Source of the DNA: Planctomycetaceae bacterium | GTDB taxonomy: Bacteria; Planctomycetota; Planctomycetia; Pirellulales; Pirellulaceae | Assembly: GCA_002723275.1 (NCBI GenBank) | Contig: PBNZ01000031.1 | Location: forward strand, 58,447-122,446 | DNA length: 64,000 bases | Direction: 5' to 3' | In this document: piece after piece, positions 19,002 to 28,324 of the stretch | How the letters are laid out: every line of letters starts with the position of its first letter | Numbering within the stretch: the stretch's first letter is position 1 | Program-made: the position numbers and the translations under genes | Notes under the pieces: generated by a model | Told to the model about the DNA's origin: nothing | What the model saw: only the letters and a program-made list of their open reading frames with translations | The model's database searches: none

Positions 19002-20585
19002 CTAATGCCCTTCGCTAAGCGATACAGGCTTATAACCACCCTTCGATTTGAAGTAGAACCAAATCACGATGTAACTCACCAACATGATCAGTGGGAAAAT
19101 CGTCATACTTGCTAAGGCTTTTTGCCCACTGCCTGCACTGGCCGCGCTGATCTCTTTGGTGAGCTGAGCTTGTTCTGCTTCAGGAGCTTGCTTGACGCGC
19201 TCGTTCACCTTTTCCATGTCGAGAGTCTGGTATTTGATGATCTCGTAGATGCTCTTTTCCGTCAGGATGCTGGCTTCATTACCGCCGTCGATACTTGCAA
19301 CGTACGGTGAGACCGCCTGGATTTCTTTCTCGGCTTGCAAGGCGCCGATGTAGGGAAAGCCAAGTGTGCCGACGGCCAACATACCTATACCTGCGATTGC
19401 GTTCAGCGTTAGAGCTCCACCACGAGGTGTTTGCTCGGAGACGATTCCCAGCATCGTTGGCCAGAAGAAAGTTTTTCCAAGAGCATACAGCGTTGCCGCC
19501 GCGAAAATGATCGCCACGCCCTCGGCAAATGAGAGGCAATAAAGTCCAGCGATGGCCAGAACACAACTCACCATCAAGAGCCCTAGAGCAGAAAGATTAT
19601 GCACGATTGGACCGGCGAAGAAACGCAAGACCATCATGATGAATGAGGTGTAAACCAGAATCCATCCTGCGTGGAAGGTGACTGCGTTAGCCATAATCCC
19701 GGAGATCCAGCCATCGGTTCCAATCTCAGTGGTCGCCAAAGGCATCATGATCAGGATTAATACAAACATGAGCGGACGGCCAAGACTGCGCGTGTAAGCT
19801 CCGAACGCCAGAACCATCGCGACGCCGATTATGATGAAGAGAGACTTGTTGCCGTCCGGGAAGAAGTCCATCAATTGAAGCGTGACCAAGAAGCCTACAA
19901 CGGCGGCTCCCAGGATGCCGAATTCCGAGAGCATGTCCTTATAGCTAACGCCAGCTGCAACACGTTCCTGTTTGGGGAAATCAACCCGGATCAACATGAT
20001 GAAGTAGAGCGCGACCGGAATGGCGATTGTTGCCAGCTTGATGCTCCAGTCAAGATCAAGCGTCTCCATGAAAATCGTCAGGATGCCTGCGACCACCAAG
20101 CCTCCGGGCCATCCTGCGTGCAGGATGTTCAACCATTTGGTTTTGTCCTTGTCGAAGATGGTCGCAACGACAGGGTTGATAAATGCCTCAACCGTTCCGT
20201 TGCCTAGAGCGAGAATAAGACCACCCCAGTAGATAAGAGCCCCGGCTCGTTCCGGATTGTCGTCGATGGTCGCGAGGGCGAAAACTCCCATCACCGTCCA
20301 GATCGCCTGACAGACAAAGGCGAAGATCATGGAGAACTTATAGCCAACTTTGTCGATGATCAAACTGAAAATGATGATGCTCAACGCAAAGGGCCAAACT
20401 TGGATTCCCTTGTAAGCACCGACTTCTGCCGGATCGAGTCCTAGCGTCGCGATAATCGTTGGGTCATCCAAGAGGAACATTCGAGTGATGAACCCAAATG
20501 CCGTTGTGATAAGTGCAACAAAACAGCCCCAAAACAAAAACATGTTTGGTTCGTTTGAGGTTTGGTTTGCGGTTGAATCTGACAT
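19002..20585 (-). CDS. Major facilitator superfamily transporter
   Basis: A 527-residue integral membrane protein with about 12-14 hydrophobic helices, the two-bundle arrangement of MFS carriers. A loop near the first third reads IFDKDKTKWLNILHAGWPGG, the conserved region of sugar/nucleoside-type planctomycete MFS proteins. Between the last helices is a hydrophilic insertion of about 90 residues (VSPYVASIDGGNEAS... to GSGQK) rich in Glu and Gln, probably an extramembrane domain. The substrate is not determined. It stands alone, with a strong terminator downstream. Confidence 0.8.
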   Translation of the reverse strand: MSDSTANQTSNEPNMFLFWGCFVALITTAFGFITRMFLLDDPTIIATLGLDPAEVGAYKGIQVWPFALSIIIFSLIIDKVGYKFSMIFAFVCQAIWTVMGVFALATIDDNPERAGALIYWGGLILALGNGTVEAFINPVVATIFDKDKTKWLNILHAGWPGGLVVAGILTIFMETLDLDWSIKLATIAIPVALYFIMLIRVDFPKQERVAAGVSYKDMLSEFGILGAAVVGFLVTLQLMDFFPDGNKSLFIIIGVAMVLAFGAYTRSLGRPLMFVLILIMMPLATTEIGTDGWISGIMANAVTFHAGWILVYTSFIMMVLRFFAGPIVHNLSALGLLMVSCVLAIAGLYCLSFAEGVAIIFAAATLYALGKTFFWPTMLGIVSEQTPRGGALTLNAIAGIGMLAVGTLGFPYIGALQAEKEIQAVSPYVASIDGGNEASILTEKSIYEIIKYQTLDMEKVNERVKQAPEAEQAQLTKEISAASAGSGQKALASMTIFPLIMLVSYIVIWFYFKSKGGYKPVSLSEGH

Positions 20586-20773
20586 GCTTGATTACCTATT
20601 TGGAAATAGAGAGGACGCGGATTCCGCAAATCTCAATCAGATATTCGCCTCAAGATTCACTGATTCGCCCAATGCGTGATTTGCCTGGTTCGTGAAACCG
20701 CCTGAAGGGTATGTGAATTTAGCCAGACAGTATAATGCCGTGGAGCGCGGTGTAAACCAATATCAATTGGCTA

Positions 20774-21805
20774 TCAATTGACGTGGGGAGGCCCCTGAAT
20801 TTGCAGCTCAGTGTCGGTCTGAGCGACTTGGATGTCGCCAGGGAAGGGAGCCAAGGTGGTATTTGATAGAGGTTCCGTCGATTCGGCTAATTGCTGCCAA
20901 TGGTGAAAATGCATCGACTGCAGCGGCCACCCCTGACGCTGCCAGACGAGCACGAAACACTCCCGCCGCAGGTGGATCGACAGCTCTCGAAGGGGCTCCA
21001 GCTCGAGAATCACCTTGTTCTTGTCGCCTTGCCGGATCGCTCGATCCAATACCCCCTCAGCAATCTCCCGCAGCGAAGCTTGGGATTCGGCAGCGATCTG
21101 GCTGAGGCGAACGAGTGCAGCCCGAACGTCTGAATTGAATTCAGATTCCAGCCACGGTAACAGTTTGTGGCGGATGCGATTCCGCGTGAAACGCTCTTCT
21201 AAATTCGTTTCGTCCAGTCGGTGGGGCAGATCGGATTCCTGGAGATAATCGAGAACTTGTTGTCGGGAGTGATTCAGCAGAGGGCGGACGAGCGACACGG
21301 CTTCGTTCAGGCAACGAACTCGCGGAATGCCAGCTAACCCCGCGAGACCAGTCCCACGGATAATATTGTGCAAAACCGTTTCGACTTGATCATCGCGAGT
21401 GTGTCCTGTCACGATGTAACGAGCACCGCTTTGCTCAGCCTTTTCCACGAGGAACTGATATCGGAGTTGCCGCGCAGCGGACTCCCAGCCCTCGCCACGA
21501 CGCTCCCGTTTGAACTCCGCTTGGTCAGCATTGCCGACGATACATTGAATCTTCAAATCTCGGCAGACTTGTTTAGCGAATGCCTGGTCGCCCGCGGATG
21601 CCGAATCACGCAGCCCATGATTGAAGTGAGCCGCCACTAATCGTTGGCGGTTCGGCTGCAATTCGGCCAGAGATGAGATCAGGGCGGTACTATCCGGACC
21701 ACCGGAGTAGGCGACAAGAACGATTGAACCTTCCCACCTTTTTCGAGGCCAAATGGCCAACAATTGGTCTGTAAATGAGGTGTGGCCGGGATCGTGCTCG
21801 GACAT
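20774..21805 (-). CDS. tilS: tRNA(Ile)-lysidine synthase
   Basis: A 343-residue PP-loop ATPase that converts C34 of the AUA-reading tRNA(Ile) to lysidine. The nucleotide motif YSGGPDSTALI is at about residues 29-39. The family blocks AHFNHGLR, VTGHTRDDQVETVLHNIIRGTGLAGLAGI and the downstream TRNRIRHKLLPWLE all appear in order. The protein is shorter than E. coli TilS (about 430), lacking most of its C-terminal domain, as in many bacteria. It is probably essential and monocistronic. Confidence 0.92.
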   Translation of the reverse strand: MSEHDPGHTSFTDQLLAIWPRKRWEGSIVLVAYSGGPDSTALISSLAELQPNRQRLVAAHFNHGLRDSASAGDQAFAKQVCRDLKIQCIVGNADQAEFKRERRGEGWESAARQLRYQFLVEKAEQSGARYIVTGHTRDDQVETVLHNIIRGTGLAGLAGIPRVRCLNEAVSLVRPLLNHSRQQVLDYLQESDLPHRLDETNLEERFTRNRIRHKLLPWLESEFNSDVRAALVRLSQIAAESQASLREIAEGVLDRAIRQGDKNKVILELEPLRELSIHLRRECFVLVWQRQGWPLQSMHFHHWQQLAESTEPLSNTTLAPFPGDIQVAQTDTELQIQGPPHVN

Positions 21806-22567
21806 CAGAAAGACTCAACCGTATGGAGGAGTTAACGAGGGGCGGAATCCGATCTTCTTGTTAATTTCTTTGTATTTCACCGGCAAATCCTGTGAACGTT
21901 GCCCAGGATAACTCGTTTCACCGCTTGGTTTCCATGGGGCAATGTTGAAAGTCATCCGTGACATTGAAGTTTAGTCTGACTCTGTTACTATAGTAAATCT
22001 GGGGGTCAACCACATTTGTCTCGTTGGCTCCTGAATTGATTAATTACGGTTACAGCCGATCGTGGCGGAAAACGAACGATCGAACGGTTCAACTGCAACA
22101 TGGAAACATGTTTGGAGACGAAGCCTTGAACCAACTTACGTTGATTGAACGATTTGTAATTTTGTTGTGTCTCTGGTTTGTCCAGTTCACTTCCAGCTGC
22201 GCGCGTTGGGTGAGGCATCATCCGGTGTTGCAAATGGTTTTGGGGACGCCCGGCCACGATAACAACCCTTGGGCCATCACGTTTACCAATTATTTTTGGC
22301 AGACCGAAAGGGTGGCTGCTCGGGTTCCAACGACCCTGCATCAAAATTGGTTGTCGAAACGAAGGCAAGATCGCGCGCCCATTGTGCATCCCCTCATACA
22401 AATACGCTCAAGACGTTAGTTTCAGGCTGACTTTCTCACAGATTCTATGCTGTTGGAACCGTTGCGGTTTTTGAATCGCGGTTCGTTCGTGGCTTCATGG
22501 TTGAAGTTTCCCTCCGCTGCCCACTTCGGTTTAGCGATACCGTGCCTCGGAGAAGGGAGACTGCAGC
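21806..22567 (+). other. Long non-coding stretch upstream of rny; possible leader with a doubtful small ORF
   Basis: No convincing gene lies in these 762 bases between divergent tilS and rny. A plausible promoter is at 21964-21991. An open frame at 22108-22419 (ATG, 103 codons, one hydrophobic helix) has only a weak ribosome site and a basic, low-information C terminus. An equally long frame exists on the opposite strand over the same bases, so neither is called. If the promoter is right, rny has a leader of more than 500 bases. Confidence 0.4.
21964..21991 (+). promoter_or_regulatory. Candidate sigma70-type promoter ahead of rny
   Basis: TTGAAG at 21964 and TACTAT at 21986, separated by 16 bases, in the divergent region between tilS and rny. 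This is a match by eye only, with no supporting operator or transcript evidence. Confidence 0.25.
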
Positions 22568-24145
22568 GTGGGTTATCCGTTAATAATTGCGATGAATGAG
22601 ATCACGATCGCCGCGATCTGTGCGGTAGTGGGCGGTACTCTCGCATTTATATTCGTCAAATTGCTCGATCGGCTTCGCCGCAAGGATGCGGAATCGGAAG
22701 CTCAGTCCATCGTGGAAAAAGCTCGAGTTGATGCCTCGAATCGTCTCAAAGAGGCTGAGCTGAAGATCAAAGAAAACGATATTCAGCAAAAGGCTGAATT
22801 CGATCGTGAGCTCCATAAGAATCGTGAGCAGCTACGTGATCGAGAAAGATCACTCGATAAACGCCAGGAAGCGGCTGAGCAACAGGCGGAACATCTCCGC
22901 AAGCAGGAAAGAATTGTTGAGGCAACTCAACGACGTCTGACCGAAAAAATTAGCGACGCCGAGCAACGCAATGAAGAACTCGGCAAGTTGCTCGACTTGC
23001 AACGCCAAACCCTGCACGATTTGAGCGGCCTCAATCGAGATGAAGCATCCTCACGACTGCTAGAGATGCTTGAAAAGGATCTTCAGCAGGAAGCGGGTTC
23101 GCTGATCATGCGGCACCAGAAAAAGATCGAGGAGACCTGCCGAGATCAGGCACGTGAACTCCTGATCATGACGCTGCAAAGGTATGCCGCAGCGCATACG
23201 GCTGAATCGACCACCAGCAGCGTTGATATCCCGAATGATGAGATGAAGGGGCGAATCATCGGTCGAGAGGGGCGAAATATACGCTCCTTCGAAAAGGAAA
23301 CTGGTGTCGATGTGATCATCGACGATACGCCCGGAGTGGTCATCGTGAGCGCTTTTGATCCCGTTCGACGGGAGATCGCTCGACAATCCCTGATCAAGCT
23401 GATCGCGGATGGCCGAATTCACCCCTCGCGAATCGAGGAAATTGTCGCCGAAACCGGCACTGAGATTGAGCGTCATATCGAGAAACAGGGTGAAGAAGCC
23501 GCTCATGAAGCGGACGTGCACGGTCTCAATCCACGTGTGATCAGCATGCTGGGACGACTTTGTTTCCGAACTAGTTATAGCCAGAATGTTCTGAGGCACT
23601 CGATTGAAGTCGCCTTCCTTTCTGGCATGTTGGCGGAAATGGTGGGCCTCGATGGCAACCTCGCGAGACGATGTGGACTGCTCCACGATATCGGCAAAGC
23701 CGCTGACCATGAAATGGAAGGTGGGCATCCGAAAATTGGTGCCGATCTGCTCAAGCGACTCGGCGAAGGTCCCGAAGTTGTTCACGCAGCACTCGGTCAT
23801 CATGACGAAATCGTCGTTGAGCATCCCTACACGGTGCTCGTCGCCACCGCGGATGCCTGCAGTGCATCTCGGCCTGGAGCACGTCGAGAAACACTCGAAC
23901 GTTACATCAAGCGGATGGAAGAACTGGAATCCATTGCAAATGAGTTTTCCGGGGTGGATCAGGCTTTTGCCTTACAAGCAGGACGCGAATTGCGTGTGAT
24001 TGCAAATGCGAAGGAAATCAGCGATCAGGCCGCTGCGAAGATTTCTCGAGATATTGCCAAGGCTTTCGAAGAGAGATTAACCTACCCAGGAGAAATCAAG
24101 ATTACGGTTGTGCGGGAATCTCGTTTCTCCGAAATTGCTCGCTAG
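22568..24145 (+). CDS. rny: Ribonuclease Y
   Basis: A 525-residue membrane-anchored endoribonuclease that starts mRNA decay. Domains in order: an N-terminal transmembrane helix (about 13-33), a long charged coiled coil (about 40-190), a KH RNA-binding domain ([19 protein letters not shown]), and an HD catalytic domain with [19 protein letters not shown]. Length and order match the family. The GTG start at 22568 is chosen because GGGAGA lies 7 bases upstream; the ATG at 22592 has no ribosome site. It is followed directly by ymdB, a common rny partner. Confidence 0.95.
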   Translation: MGYPLIIAMNEITIAAICAVVGGTLAFIFVKLLDRLRRKDAESEAQSIVEKARVDASNRLKEAELKIKENDIQQKAEFDRELHKNREQLRDRERSLDKRQEAAEQQAEHLRKQERIVEATQRRLTEKISDAEQRNEELGKLLDLQRQTLHDLSGLNRDEASSRLLEMLEKDLQQEAGSLIMRHQKKIEETCRDQARELLIMTLQRYAAAHTAESTTSSVDIPNDEMKGRIIGREGRNIRSFEKETGVDVIIDDTPGVVIVSAFDPVRREIARQSLIKLIADGRIHPSRIEEIVAETGTEIERHIEKQGEEAAHEADVHGLNPRVISMLGRLCFRTSYSQNVLRHSIEVAFLSGMLAEMVGLDGNLARRCGLLHDIGKAADHEMEGGHPKIGADLLKRLGEGPEVVHAALGHHDEIVVEHPYTVLVATADACSASRPGARRETLERYIKRMEELESIANEFSGVDQAFALQAGRELRVIANAKEISDQAAAKISRDIAKAFEERLTYPGEIKITVVRESRFSEIAR

Positions 24146-24190
24146 TTCGGCAGCCTTGTGACAGACACCTATTCATAGAAAGATACCCAC

Positions 24191-25024
24191 GTGCGAATCC
24201 TGCACATTGGTGATATCGTCGGTAAACCCGGTCGGCAATTTGTCAATCAATGCCTGGCTTCGGTCAAAGAATACGAGAAACTTGACTTCGTCATCGCGAA
24301 TGCGGAGAACGCGTCTGGCGGCTCGGGACTCACCCCCCAAATTTTTCGTGAATTGATCGCTGCCGGTGTGGATTGTGTAACTTTGGGTGACCATATCTAT
24401 CGGCGTCGTGAAATCATTTCGATGCTGGAAGCTGACGAACCGATTGTTAAACCGGCGAACTATCCTGCCTCCGCCCCCGGTAAGTCCTGGGCTGTTGTGA
24501 ATGCTGAAAATGGAACTCCTGTTGCCGTTTTCAGTTTGCTGGGACGGGTCTTCATGAAACCCGTCGATTGCCCTTGGACTGCCGCCGAGTGTGTACTCAA
24601 TGAGATCCCAGCTGAGGTGAAAATTCGCTGGCTGGATTTCCACGCAGAGGCAACGAGTGACATGCAGCTCATGGGACGCTATCTCGACGGGCGCGTGACC
24701 GCCGTGTTGGGAACCCATACGCATGTCTCAACGGCGGATGAGCAGATTCTTCCCCAAGGTACAGCTTTTCAATGTGATATTGGAATGACTGGGCCGCATG
24801 ACGGAATCCTTGGACGACGGGTCGATCGTGTGCTGGAAACGACTCTATCTTTTCGCCCTACGCACTTTGAAGTTGCAAGCGGCGATGTGCAATTGCACGG
24901 TACCATTGTTGATGTTTGTCAGGAGACTGGACAAGCCACAGCGATCCGCCGTCTTGTCGTTACTCAGGATCAACTGCGTCAGGGAGTTTATCAACCTGCT
25001 AGCAAAGACGTCGCTGCACCTTGA
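24191..25024 (+). CDS. ymdB: YmdB-type (TIGR00282) metallophosphoesterase
   Basis: A 277-residue calcineurin-like phosphoesterase. It has GDIVGKPGRQF at the N terminus, NAENASGG, GDHIYRRREI, and GTHTHVSTADEQILPQGTAF followed by DIGMTGP. These are the conserved metal ligands and signature of the TIGR00282 family. YmdB in Bacillus subtilis hydrolyses cyclic nucleotides and affects RNase Y-linked gene expression. The GTG start lies 45 bases after rny, and conservation of the pair supports a shared role. Confidence 0.9.
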   Translation: MRILHIGDIVGKPGRQFVNQCLASVKEYEKLDFVIANAENASGGSGLTPQIFRELIAAGVDCVTLGDHIYRRREIISMLEADEPIVKPANYPASAPGKSWAVVNAENGTPVAVFSLLGRVFMKPVDCPWTAAECVLNEIPAEVKIRWLDFHAEATSDMQLMGRYLDGRVTAVLGTHTHVSTADEQILPQGTAFQCDIGMTGPHDGILGRRVDRVLETTLSFRPTHFEVASGDVQLHGTIVDVCQETGQATAIRRLVVTQDQLRQGVYQPASKDVAAP

Positions 25025-25386
25025 GTGATCCGATCGTTTGCAAGTTGCTTGCATCAGCCAGCTGCGTTCAGCGATGATGTATTTCTCGGCTGACCGCCGG
25101 TGTACCGCCAAGATCTCTGTTTTTTAAAGAAAGCTTCAGGCTTTTTTGAATCGGATTCGACCGGCTCGTACAACGCCGCATTGACAGGCGCAAAATGCTT
25201 CGGTACAACCCAACGCTTCGGCAATGTCGGTAAGCTCTGCACGCCGTTAGAAGATGGATGAGATTGATTTTCGATTCGACAGTTTCGATTTCAATCGAGG
25301 CGGGCATCTGCTGATCGTTCCTCGATGTAAAAACATCAAAGCCTTCACGGCAATTGATAGAGACAGAGATAAGGTGGTTGGATTCT
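25025..25386 (+). other. Intergenic region after ymdB; terminator, no gene seen
   Basis: This 362-base stretch holds a likely terminator at 25127-25148. No frame in it carries recognisable protein content. The frame that reads through to the next gene opens at a TTG at 25354, but the real start appears to be the ATG at 25387. Confidence 0.5.
25127..25148 (+). terminator. Probable Rho-independent terminator after ymdB
   Basis: AAGAAAGC pairs with GCTTTTTT across the loop TTCAG, giving 8 bp including one G-U pair. The right arm is itself a T run. It lies about 100 bases after the ymdB stop. Confidence 0.5.
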
Positions 25387-26160
25387 ATGAATCGCATACA
25401 AATGCTCGATCAGGAAATGCAGACCACTTCTTCATCGAATGCTCAAGCGAGCCGAATGGGAACCCCTTCGACTCAAACCGTCGAGCACAGTTTCTTTGTG
25501 CCGCTGCACTACGAACCCAATTATGCATATCCATTGGTTGTCTGGTTGCACGGGCCCGAAGGTAGCGGGCATCGGCAATTGAAGCAGGTTATGCCTCATG
25601 TCAGTATGCGAAACTATGTTGCCGTCGCACCGGCGTGGCCGGCACCTGGTGAGAGTGACGAGTCGCAGTCCGATGTGGCATGGTCGCAGGATGCGAATGG
25701 GATTGTTGAAACGATGTATCGTGTGAACGATTGTATTCGTATGGCATCTCAGCGATTCAATATTGCAACGCAGCGTGTCTTTCTAGCCGGCTTTGATGTC
25801 GGTGGCTCGATGGCAATGCGACTTGGCTTGGCAGCACCCGATCAATTTGCGGGGGTGGCTTCCTTGGGAGGACCTGTTCCGACGGGGCATAATCCCTTGG
25901 CTAATCTGCACGAAGCTCGACAGCTCCCCATGTTGATCGGTTACGGACGTGACAGCGAGCAGTATCCGGTTAGTCGGATCTGCGAAGAGTTGCGATTGTT
26001 CCACATTGCCGGGCTCTCTCTAAATCTGCGGCAGTATCCGTGTGGCCAGGAATTGACCACGCAAATGTTGGCCGATCTTGATGCTTGGATGATGGAAATC
26101 GTGACAGGGGTGGCCAGCACTCCGGCCGTGCCAGAAACGCCGCGGTTCGAAGAAAACTGA
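25387..26160 (+). CDS. Alpha/beta-hydrolase of carboxylesterase type with lost catalytic residues
   Basis: A 257-residue protein with the phospholipase/carboxylesterase fold: LVVWLHGPEGSG early (oxyanion region), then a nucleophile-elbow position reading GFDVGGSMA, and a late segment YPCGQEL. In active relatives these read GxSxG and GHE, so the Ser nucleophile is Asp and the catalytic His is Gln. Only the acidic member (in YGRDSEQYPVS) may remain. The fold is inferred; hydrolase activity is unlikely. The function could be binding or regulatory. The ATG at 25387 is preferred over a TTG 33 bases upstream. It precedes the flagellar-type locus on the same strand. Confidence 0.7.
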   Translation: MNRIQMLDQEMQTTSSSNAQASRMGTPSTQTVEHSFFVPLHYEPNYAYPLVVWLHGPEGSGHRQLKQVMPHVSMRNYVAVAPAWPAPGESDESQSDVAWSQDANGIVETMYRVNDCIRMASQRFNIATQRVFLAGFDVGGSMAMRLGLAAPDQFAGVASLGGPVPTGHNPLANLHEARQLPMLIGYGRDSEQYPVSRICEELRLFHIAGLSLNLRQYPCGQELTTQMLADLDAWMMEIVTGVASTPAVPETPRFEEN

Positions 26161-26435
26161 TTTCTAGCCAAGCAGCTGGTTCTCTTTGCTTTTGTGGGCC
26201 GACCTTGTGATGGCTGCGGCCAATACCATGGCATCGCTATGCCAAGTTGAAAATTTTCCGCGAAAACTGCCGCGCCATAAGGCCTCATCGGACATGCCTG
26301 CTGATGTCAATGCATGCTCACGTGGGTTCGGTCGCTCGTCGCCGAGCAAACGTTGACACATCTTTTGATTGTCAGTAAAAATGCTCCGCTTGATCTCAAG
26401 GAGATCGTTTGCTCAACCAAGGAGGAGTTGAAGCT

Positions 26436-26915
26436 TTGAATACCGTGCCTTCTGAAAGTAACGGACGTCATCTGTTGAACGACAACCTGCTCTCGCATTC
26501 CCCCGTGTCCTTAACTGCGTTTTTGACAGAGGTTTGTGCATCCTTTCACGAGCGTTGCGAAGCGTTGAATGTGGTTTGTGGAATTGATGCGAGTCCAGAG
26601 ATTCCGTCGCCGGCAGGGACGCAGGTCCTCACCAAAGTTTTAAAGCTCATGATTGAAGATGCGTTATCCGCAATGCCAGATGGAGGCCAGCTGGATCTTG
26701 TGGGTGTTGCGAATGCGAACGGATATGAGATCGAGATTTCAGATTCAGGAGACCGGCATTGGGATTTGCCTTCCGAGGCACCCTCTGAACTTTGGAGCCA
26801 TGGTCAACATCTTGCCTTGGCCGCTGGGATGGAACTCGATGCAGCGCGTTGTCCCCAAGGCGGAATTGCACGCACCCTGTTGATCCCTCGGCAGGCGGCT
26901 CGTGCAGCAGCTTGA
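26436..26915 (+). CDS. Orphan HATPase-like (GHKL) protein
   Basis: A protein of about 159 residues resembling only the ATP-binding half of a histidine kinase. LKLMIEDALSAMPDGGQLDL matches the N-box region (LxNLLxNAxxAMPxGGxL) but lacks the Asn. VEISDSGDRHW-type sequence stands where the DxGxG G1 box should be, and the C terminus has the G3-like GGIARTLLIPRQ. No phospho-acceptor His domain is present. It may be a serine-kinase-like, anti-sigma-like or inactive relative. The TTG at 26436 is chosen because AAGGAGG lies 10 bases upstream. It sits 56 bases before fliF. Confidence 0.55.
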   Translation: MNTVPSESNGRHLLNDNLLSHSPVSLTAFLTEVCASFHERCEALNVVCGIDASPEIPSPAGTQVLTKVLKLMIEDALSAMPDGGQLDLVGVANANGYEIEISDSGDRHWDLPSEAPSELWSHGQHLALAAGMELDAARCPQGGIARTLLIPRQAARAAA

Positions 26916-26971
26916 TTCTCGATGCGGGCATAGGCGAGTTACTCTGGTAAGCGAAAATAACGGCGATCAGT

Positions 26972-28321
26972 ATGAATCATCAGAAGGACGAGTTGCGTCG
27001 ACAGATCATGCAGCTCGTTGCGCATATCCGTGAGATACCTCCAACGCTGCGGATCGGCATCTTGGTGGTCGTGATCGTGATCGTTTTTGGATTTCTTGGA
27101 ACTCGCTATTCTTCGAACGGTAATCTGGAAATCTTGCTGGCTGACGTTGATCGTGAACGTTATCAAGAATTAGAAGCGGCGTTTCTGAAATCGAACCTGC
27201 AAGGCTCGCAGTGGGTTGATGGCCAGGTGATGGTACCCGCTGACCAACGAGAACGATTTTCGGAAGTGATGAGCCTGCAATCCTTCGGTGTTGACATCGG
27301 CAATAAATCTGAAGCGATCAGTAAGAGCAGTATTCTGTTGCCTCCTCAGACGCAATCGAATCGAGTTCTCAATGGTTTGGAGAAAGATCTTGCCGGTTTG
27401 ATTACGAGGGGGATGCCTGAAATCGACCAGGCTTATGTGCACTTTGATCGTGAGGTGACACGTGGTCTGCGAGATAAGAAGGTCGCGACAGCTGCCGTTT
27501 GTGTGATCTCGAACCAAAGCCAGACGTTGACGCTTTCTTCGGTAGAAACCATTCGAAGGATGGTGGCTTCGGCGGTAGCAGGCATGTCCGTTGCCGACGT
27601 GACTCTGACGGATTTATCCACCGGACGGTCTTATGGTGGCACTGACCAGGAAACAATGGATTGGAGAATTCAAGACTTGGAAGACGGTCTGCGGAGGAAG
27701 GTGCAAACGATCTTGCAGATTCCCGATGCGGAGGTTGCTGTCAGTTTACAAGCTCCGTCAGAGATCGCTCAGCCTGAAGTCGTCGTGGATCTCAACTCGT
27801 TTTCTAAGATTGCGATAACGATCAGCGTGCCTCGTCGTCACTATGAAACGGCTTATGCGATTAGGAAAGCAAGTCGCATGGGACGGCCGGTCGAGTTTTC
27901 TGCGTTTGTCGCGCAGACCGAAGAGAGTATGAGACAGGGAGTTGTTGGTTTATTGCCGGATCCATCTGAACATCTTGTGACATTCACGATGTACGACGAT
28001 TTGCTGCCGGTTGCCGCCGCGAATCCGCCGTTAATTTCAGGCCAATTGCGACGATGGTCGGGAGCGCTCGCCTTGGTGTTTGCTGGCTTAGGCATCTTGA
28101 TGATCCACTTAATTAATCGTCGAGCGAGCCAAGAGGTTAGTGATAGTCCGGCGACACAGCAGATCTTTCCAATCCATGATGAATTACAGGAACAATCGGT
28201 CACCGAAATGGATGACCGCGAGGATGATGACGATCTGCGTACAAAGCTGACAGACGTTGTCCGAGATGATCCCGATCAGGCGGCTCGAATTCTCAATCAG
28301 TGGATTGGAAAAACAGGGTAA
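26972..28321 (+). CDS. fliF: Flagellar MS-ring protein FliF, compact form
   Basis: A 449-residue protein with N-terminal (about 27-46) and C-terminal (about 361-381) membrane helices. YscJ/FliF ring-building domains lie between (EILLADVDRERYQELEAAF, and later ITRGMPEIDQAYVHFDRE). The C-terminal tail DDPDQAARILNQWIG is the FliG-binding helix. FliF normally has about 550 residues; most of the loss is in the third ring domain, where the beta-collar insertion is missing. It is the base of the flagellar-type export apparatus in the inner membrane. fliG follows after 3 bases. Confidence 0.88.
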   Translation: MNHQKDELRRQIMQLVAHIREIPPTLRIGILVVVIVIVFGFLGTRYSSNGNLEILLADVDRERYQELEAAFLKSNLQGSQWVDGQVMVPADQRERFSEVMSLQSFGVDIGNKSEAISKSSILLPPQTQSNRVLNGLEKDLAGLITRGMPEIDQAYVHFDREVTRGLRDKKVATAAVCVISNQSQTLTLSSVETIRRMVASAVAGMSVADVTLTDLSTGRSYGGTDQETMDWRIQDLEDGLRRKVQTILQIPDAEVAVSLQAPSEIAQPEVVVDLNSFSKIAITISVPRRHYETAYAIRKASRMGRPVEFSAFVAQTEESMRQGVVGLLPDPSEHLVTFTMYDDLLPVAAANPPLISGQLRRWSGALALVFAGLGILMIHLINRRASQEVSDSPATQQIFPIHDELQEQSVTEMDDREDDDDLRTKLTDVVRDDPDQAARILNQWIGKTG

Positions 28322-28324
28322 TAC

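Noticed and set aside
22108-22419. Small ORF in the rny leader
   Set aside because: Weak ribosome site, no recognisable domain, and an equally long frame on the other strand; recorded only as a possibility.
23060-23824. 254-residue reverse-strand frame over rny
   Set aside because: It is antisense to the KH and HD domains of rny and shows no family features.
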